The position numbers were made by a program, and so were the translations under genes. Source: Streptomyces sp. IMTB 2501 (lineage in GTDB: Bacteria > Actinomycetota > Actinomycetes > Streptomycetales > Streptomycetaceae). From it: a stretch of DNA of 34,802 bases. Shown piece after piece: positions 32,295-34,802 of the stretch. Each line of letters starts with the position of its first letter. The first letter of the stretch is position 1. Where the stretch lies: contig NZ_MQUS01000055.1 in assembly GCF_001953885.1 (NCBI RefSeq), forward strand, positions 1 to 34,802, read 5' to 3'. The notes beneath the pieces are model-generated. The model saw only the letters and a program-made list of their open reading frames with translations, was not told where the DNA came from and did not search any database.

Positions 32295-33278
32295 CTACGC
32301 CGGCGGCGCGAAACCGGTGGCCGGACGGTCGGGCGACGGCTGATCGTGCGGGGGCACGGTCGGCGGAAGGTCACTCGGCGGCACGGTGGGCGGCGTGAGC
32401 GGAGCCTGTGGCTGCCGAGCCCAGTCCTGCGGCCGATCAGACCGACCGGGATACTGCGGCCAGGCCGCAGCAGCAGCGGGCGGCTGATACACGGCCGGCG
32501 CACCGGGCCCGGCCACCGGTGGGGCGAAGCCCCCGGCGCCGACAACCCGCCGGGCCTCACGCGACTGCCGCTCGTGCAGCACCGCCGCCAGAAAGGCGGC
32601 CGCCGGTAGATCCGGCGGCACCGAAGCGCCCGTCCGCGCCACGAGGTCGGCCGCTAGCCGCTGGGCCATCCCCAGCGACACCTGGGGATCGAGCTGCCCC
32701 ATCCGGGTCAGGTACTGCCGAACCGCAAGCCACAGCCCGTCCGGCACCGCCGACAGGTCCAGCTCGGCGAACCGCCCCGTGAGCCACGGAGGCGGCGGCG
32801 GAACGAAGGCCCGGTCGGCCGGTATTCGCTCGCGCACGACAAGAGTGCCCGCGAACACGTCCCCGAGCCGCCGACCTCGCACCGACACCAGCGAGGCGAT
32901 GCAGGCGACCACACCGAACGTCAGCAGGATCTCGATCACACCGATCGCGCCCCGCACGAGCGCGTGCCGGAACCGGACCGGCCCACCGTCGTCCCGCACC
33001 ACCCGGAGCCCGAAGGCCAGCTTCCCCAGCGAACGCCCGTGACTGAGCGTCTCCACCGCGATCGGTCCGCCGACCAGCACCAGCAGAAACGTGGCGATCG
33101 ACAGTGCCATCTGAGCGGCCTCGTCCAGAGAAGCGGTCGTCATCACCAACACGATGGTGACGACGACGTACCCGATCACGGCCACCACGAGGTCGAGCAG
33201 CACCGCCAGCGCCCTGCTCGGCAACTTCGCCGGACGCAGTTCGAGCGCCACCGCCTCGCCCGTCACCAGCTCACTCAC
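32295..33278 (-). CDS. RDD family membrane protein
   Basis: A 327-residue protein. The RDD domain (about 15-165) has three hydrophobic segments, with the first Arg and Asp in LPSRALAVLLDLVVAV and the family HGRSLGKLAFGLRVV segment. A cytoplasmic region of about 90 residues follows, then a Pro/Ala/Gln-rich tail with PPTVPPSDLPPTVPP. RDD proteins have been linked to transport and ion antiport in a few cases, with no general role. GTG 33278 has GGAAGGA 8 bases upstream. It is divergent from the SpoIIM-like gene, a pairing I recall as common in actinobacteria, usually with MoxR and DUF58 genes, which are not here. Confidence 0.9.
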   Translation of the reverse strand: MSELVTGEAVALELRPAKLPSRALAVLLDLVVAVIGYVVVTIVLVMTTASLDEAAQMALSIATFLLVLVGGPIAVETLSHGRSLGKLAFGLRVVRDDGGPVRFRHALVRGAIGVIEILLTFGVVACIASLVSVRGRRLGDVFAGTLVVRERIPADRAFVPPPPPWLTGRFAELDLSAVPDGLWLAVRQYLTRMGQLDPQVSLGMAQRLAADLVARTGASVPPDLPAAAFLAAVLHERQSREARRVVGAGGFAPPVAGPGAPAVYQPPAAAAAWPQYPGRSDRPQDWARQPQAPLTPPTVPPSDLPPTVPPHDQPSPDRPATGFAPPA

Positions 33279-33421
33279 GTCCGCCGTCCTTCCCTGATCT
33301 GCCGCCGGAAGCGCAAGTCTGCCAAGCTGTGGGCGCATCGCGCCGCAGTACGACAAGCTGACAGCGATCAAGGGCATCCACGACGAGCAGTCGACGACCA
33401 GCCGAGGAGCAGGCAGACCCG

Positions 33422-34429
33422 ATGGACCTGGACGTCTTCGTCTCCGTACACCGAGCCGAATGGGACCGCCTGGACGCCCTGCTCCGCCGCCGGCGCCGCC
33501 TCAACGGTGCCGAGGCCGACGAACTCGTCGCCCTCTACCAGCGCACCGCCACTCACCTCTCCCTCATCCAGTCCAGCGCCCCGGACCCACAGCTGACCGG
33601 ACGGCTCAGCCAACTGGTGGCACGCGCGCGTAGCGCTGTCACCGGCACCCGGCGCGCCTCATGGCGCGATGTCACACGCTTCCTGGGCCAGGGCTTCCCG
33701 GCCGCGGTCTACCGCGCACGCCACTGGTGGATACCGGCGGCACTGATATCCACCACCACCGCGATCCTCCTGGGCTGGTGGATAGGCACCCATCCGGACG
33801 TGCAGTCGAGCATCGCGGCGCCCAGCCAGCTCCGTGAGCTGACCCGCCCTGGCGGCGAGTACGAGACGTACTACTCCAGTCACCCCGCGGCGGCCTTCGC
33901 CGCGCAGGTGTGGACGAACAATGCGCAGGCGGCCGCGATGTGCCTGGTCCTGGGCATCTTCCTGGGACTGCCGGTCCTATGGATCCTCTTCGAGAACATG
34001 CTCAATCTGGGCGTCGGTTTCGGCCTGATGTCCTCCGCAGGCCGACTCGACACCTTTCTGGGACTCGTCCTTCCGCACGGCCTGCTGGAACTGACCGCCG
34101 TCTTCGTCGCCGCGGGTGCGGGACTGCGCCTGGGCTGGACTCTCATAGACCCCGGTCCGCGCACCCGGCGCACCGCCCTCGCTGAGGAGGGGCGCGCGGC
34201 GGTCGGCATGGCCATCGGCCTTGCCCTGGTCCTCTTCGTCTCCGGCGCCATAGAAGGCTTCGTCACCCCGTCCGGGCTGCCCACCTGGGCCCGCATCGGA
34301 ATCGGTGTCCTGGCCGAGCTGGCATTCCTGACGTACGTGTTTGTGCTGGGCGGGCGAGCGGTACGCGTAGGTGAGACCGGCGATCTCGAGGCAGCCGACC
34401 GCAGCGCTGTGGTCCCCAACGCCGCTTGA
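33422..34429 (+). CDS. SpoIIM-like (DUF95) membrane protein
   Basis: A 335-residue membrane protein related to stage II sporulation protein M. The first 100 residues are cytoplasmic and helical (SVHRAEWDRLDALLRRRRRL and LVALYQRTATHLS are characteristic). Five or six hydrophobic helices follow, with the family signature LVLPHGLLELTAVFVAAGAG at about 218-237. In Bacillus SpoIIM belongs to the engulfment complex; Streptomyces does not engulf, so the actinobacterial role is unknown. GAGGAG lies 12 bases before ATG 33422. The RDD gene is divergent, 143 bases to the left. An rRNA operon begins just downstream. Confidence 0.9.
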   Translation: MDLDVFVSVHRAEWDRLDALLRRRRRLNGAEADELVALYQRTATHLSLIQSSAPDPQLTGRLSQLVARARSAVTGTRRASWRDVTRFLGQGFPAAVYRARHWWIPAALISTTTAILLGWWIGTHPDVQSSIAAPSQLRELTRPGGEYETYYSSHPAAAFAAQVWTNNAQAAAMCLVLGIFLGLPVLWILFENMLNLGVGFGLMSSAGRLDTFLGLVLPHGLLELTAVFVAAGAGLRLGWTLIDPGPRTRRTALAEEGRAAVGMAIGLALVLFVSGAIEGFVTPSGLPTWARIGIGVLAELAFLTYVFVLGGRAVRVGETGDLEAADRSAVVPNAA

Positions 34430-34482
34430 TGTGCGATCCACCCCTCTGAGCTGCTAGTCTCCTCTTCGCCCCACAAAGGCCG

Positions 34483-34511
34483 TTGACACGGACGGAGTGG
34501 GGAGGTAGATT
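34483..34511 (+). promoter_or_regulatory. rRNA operon promoter, near-consensus
   Basis: TTGACA at 34483-34488 and TAGATT at 34506-34511 are 17 bases apart. This is the best promoter in the window and fits the strong HrdB-type promoters of Streptomyces rrn operons. A weaker TAGTCT at 34455-34460 may be a further promoter upstream. Confidence 0.8.
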
Positions 34512-34529
34512 CAAACAGTTGCCTAGAAG

Positions 34530-34558
34530 TGGACAAGTTCCGGGGCGACCGTTAGTCT
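34530..34558 (+). promoter_or_regulatory. Second rRNA operon promoter
   Basis: TGGACA at 34530-34535 and TAGTCT at 34553-34558 are 17 bases apart, 47 bases downstream of the first. Tandem promoters are normal for rrn operons in this genus. Confidence 0.65.
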
Positions 34559-34625
34559 CTACAAGCTTCCTGGGGAGTCGCGAACGACATCCTGGAGAAG
34601 CACCCCCGATTATTCAGAAATGAGC

Positions 34626-34660
34626 GGCCGGTTCGACCGGCCAAGAACTTCTGATAAAGT
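34626..34660 (+). promoter_or_regulatory. Third rRNA promoter candidate with palindromic -35
   Basis: TTCGAC at 34632-34637 and TAAAGT at 34655-34660 are 17 bases apart. The -35 lies inside the perfect palindrome GGCCGGT-TCG-ACCGGCC (34626-34642). The segment could instead be a structured part of the leader of transcripts from the first two promoters. Confidence 0.5.
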
Positions 34661-34802
34661 CGGAACCGCCGGAAAGGAAACCGCGAGAAAAACGCGGGAG
34701 CCTGGAAAGCACCGAGGAAATCGGATCGAGAAAAGATCTGATAGAGTCGGAAACGCAAGACCGAAGGGAAGCGCCCGGAGGAAAGCCCGAGAGGGTGAGT
34801 AC
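34661..34802 (+). ncRNA. Leader (5' external part) of an rRNA operon transcript, cut by window end
   Basis: The purine-rich sequence, with TCTGATAAAGTCGGAA (34650-34665) repeated as TCTGATAGAGTCGGAA (34737-34752), matches what I remember of the pre-16S leader in Streptomyces. It runs to the right edge. The 16S gene itself is not in the window. The leader contributes antitermination and RNase III processing signals. Confidence 0.75.

Overview
The window is high-GC DNA from a Streptomyces chromosome. The evidence is the pervasive GC third-position coding, many GTG starts with purine-rich ribosome sites, a WhmD-type WhiB protein, three tandem LCP proteins and several dispersed repeats that I recognise from Streptomyces intergenic DNA. 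It is core, not accessory, sequence. From memory, the order LCP / mannose-1-P guanylyltransferase / fbiB / fbiA / whiB2-type gene / zincin / DUF3499 / manB / SIS protein / manA / ahcY matches a block in Mycobacterium tuberculosis (about Rv3267 to Rv3248c), so this is an ancient actinobacterial envelope and mannose neighbourhood.

Layout, left to right. 65-4993 (minus): three LytR-CpsA-Psr proteins. 5121-5876 (minus): TIGR03089-type protein, divergent from a secreted PGRP/amidase (5988-7415). 7622-8704: GDP-mannose-type nucleotidyltransferase. 8995-10020 (minus): AlkA-like DNA glycosylase. 10112-12943 (minus): fbiB and fbiA (coenzyme F420) behind a cysteine dioxygenase, with a Cys-rich leader peptide upstream. 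13587-13850: whmD. 14032-19262: a very large membrane glycosyltransferase translationally coupled to a DUF5719 protein. 19562-20014 (minus): degenerate zincin. 20414-25144: DUF3499, phosphomannomutase manB, a Trm112-like zinc ribbon, a SIS protein and manA. 25374-26354: cation efflux protein. 26379-26853 (minus): remains of a signal peptidase. 26963-29488 (minus): fructose-type PTS permease with a repetitive linker. 29961-31418: ahcY. 31603-34429: a conserved unknown, an RDD protein and a SpoIIM-like protein. From about 34450 to the right edge are the promoters and leader of an rRNA operon whose 16S gene lies beyond the window.

How it fits together: manA, manB and the nucleotidyltransferase give a route from fructose-6-P to GDP-mannose. 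The giant glycosyltransferase, LCP proteins and amidase act on the envelope, and WhmD governs septation during sporulation. FbiA and FbiB make F420.

The strongest unexpected signal is on the minus strand at 13074-13205. A consensus-like promoter is placed so that transcription would start exactly on the ATG of a 31-codon ORF. The last nine codons of that ORF hold five cysteines, all written with the rare codon TGT. A GC hairpin and then the cysteine dioxygenase gene follow. This looks like a cysteine-sensing attenuator. Other signals are a cluster of four DnaA-box-like sites at 25164-25222, a 10-bp inverted repeat bracketing the whmD promoter, a dispersed repeat embedded in frame in the dioxygenase gene, and a 14-residue tandem repeat joining PTS domains C and A.
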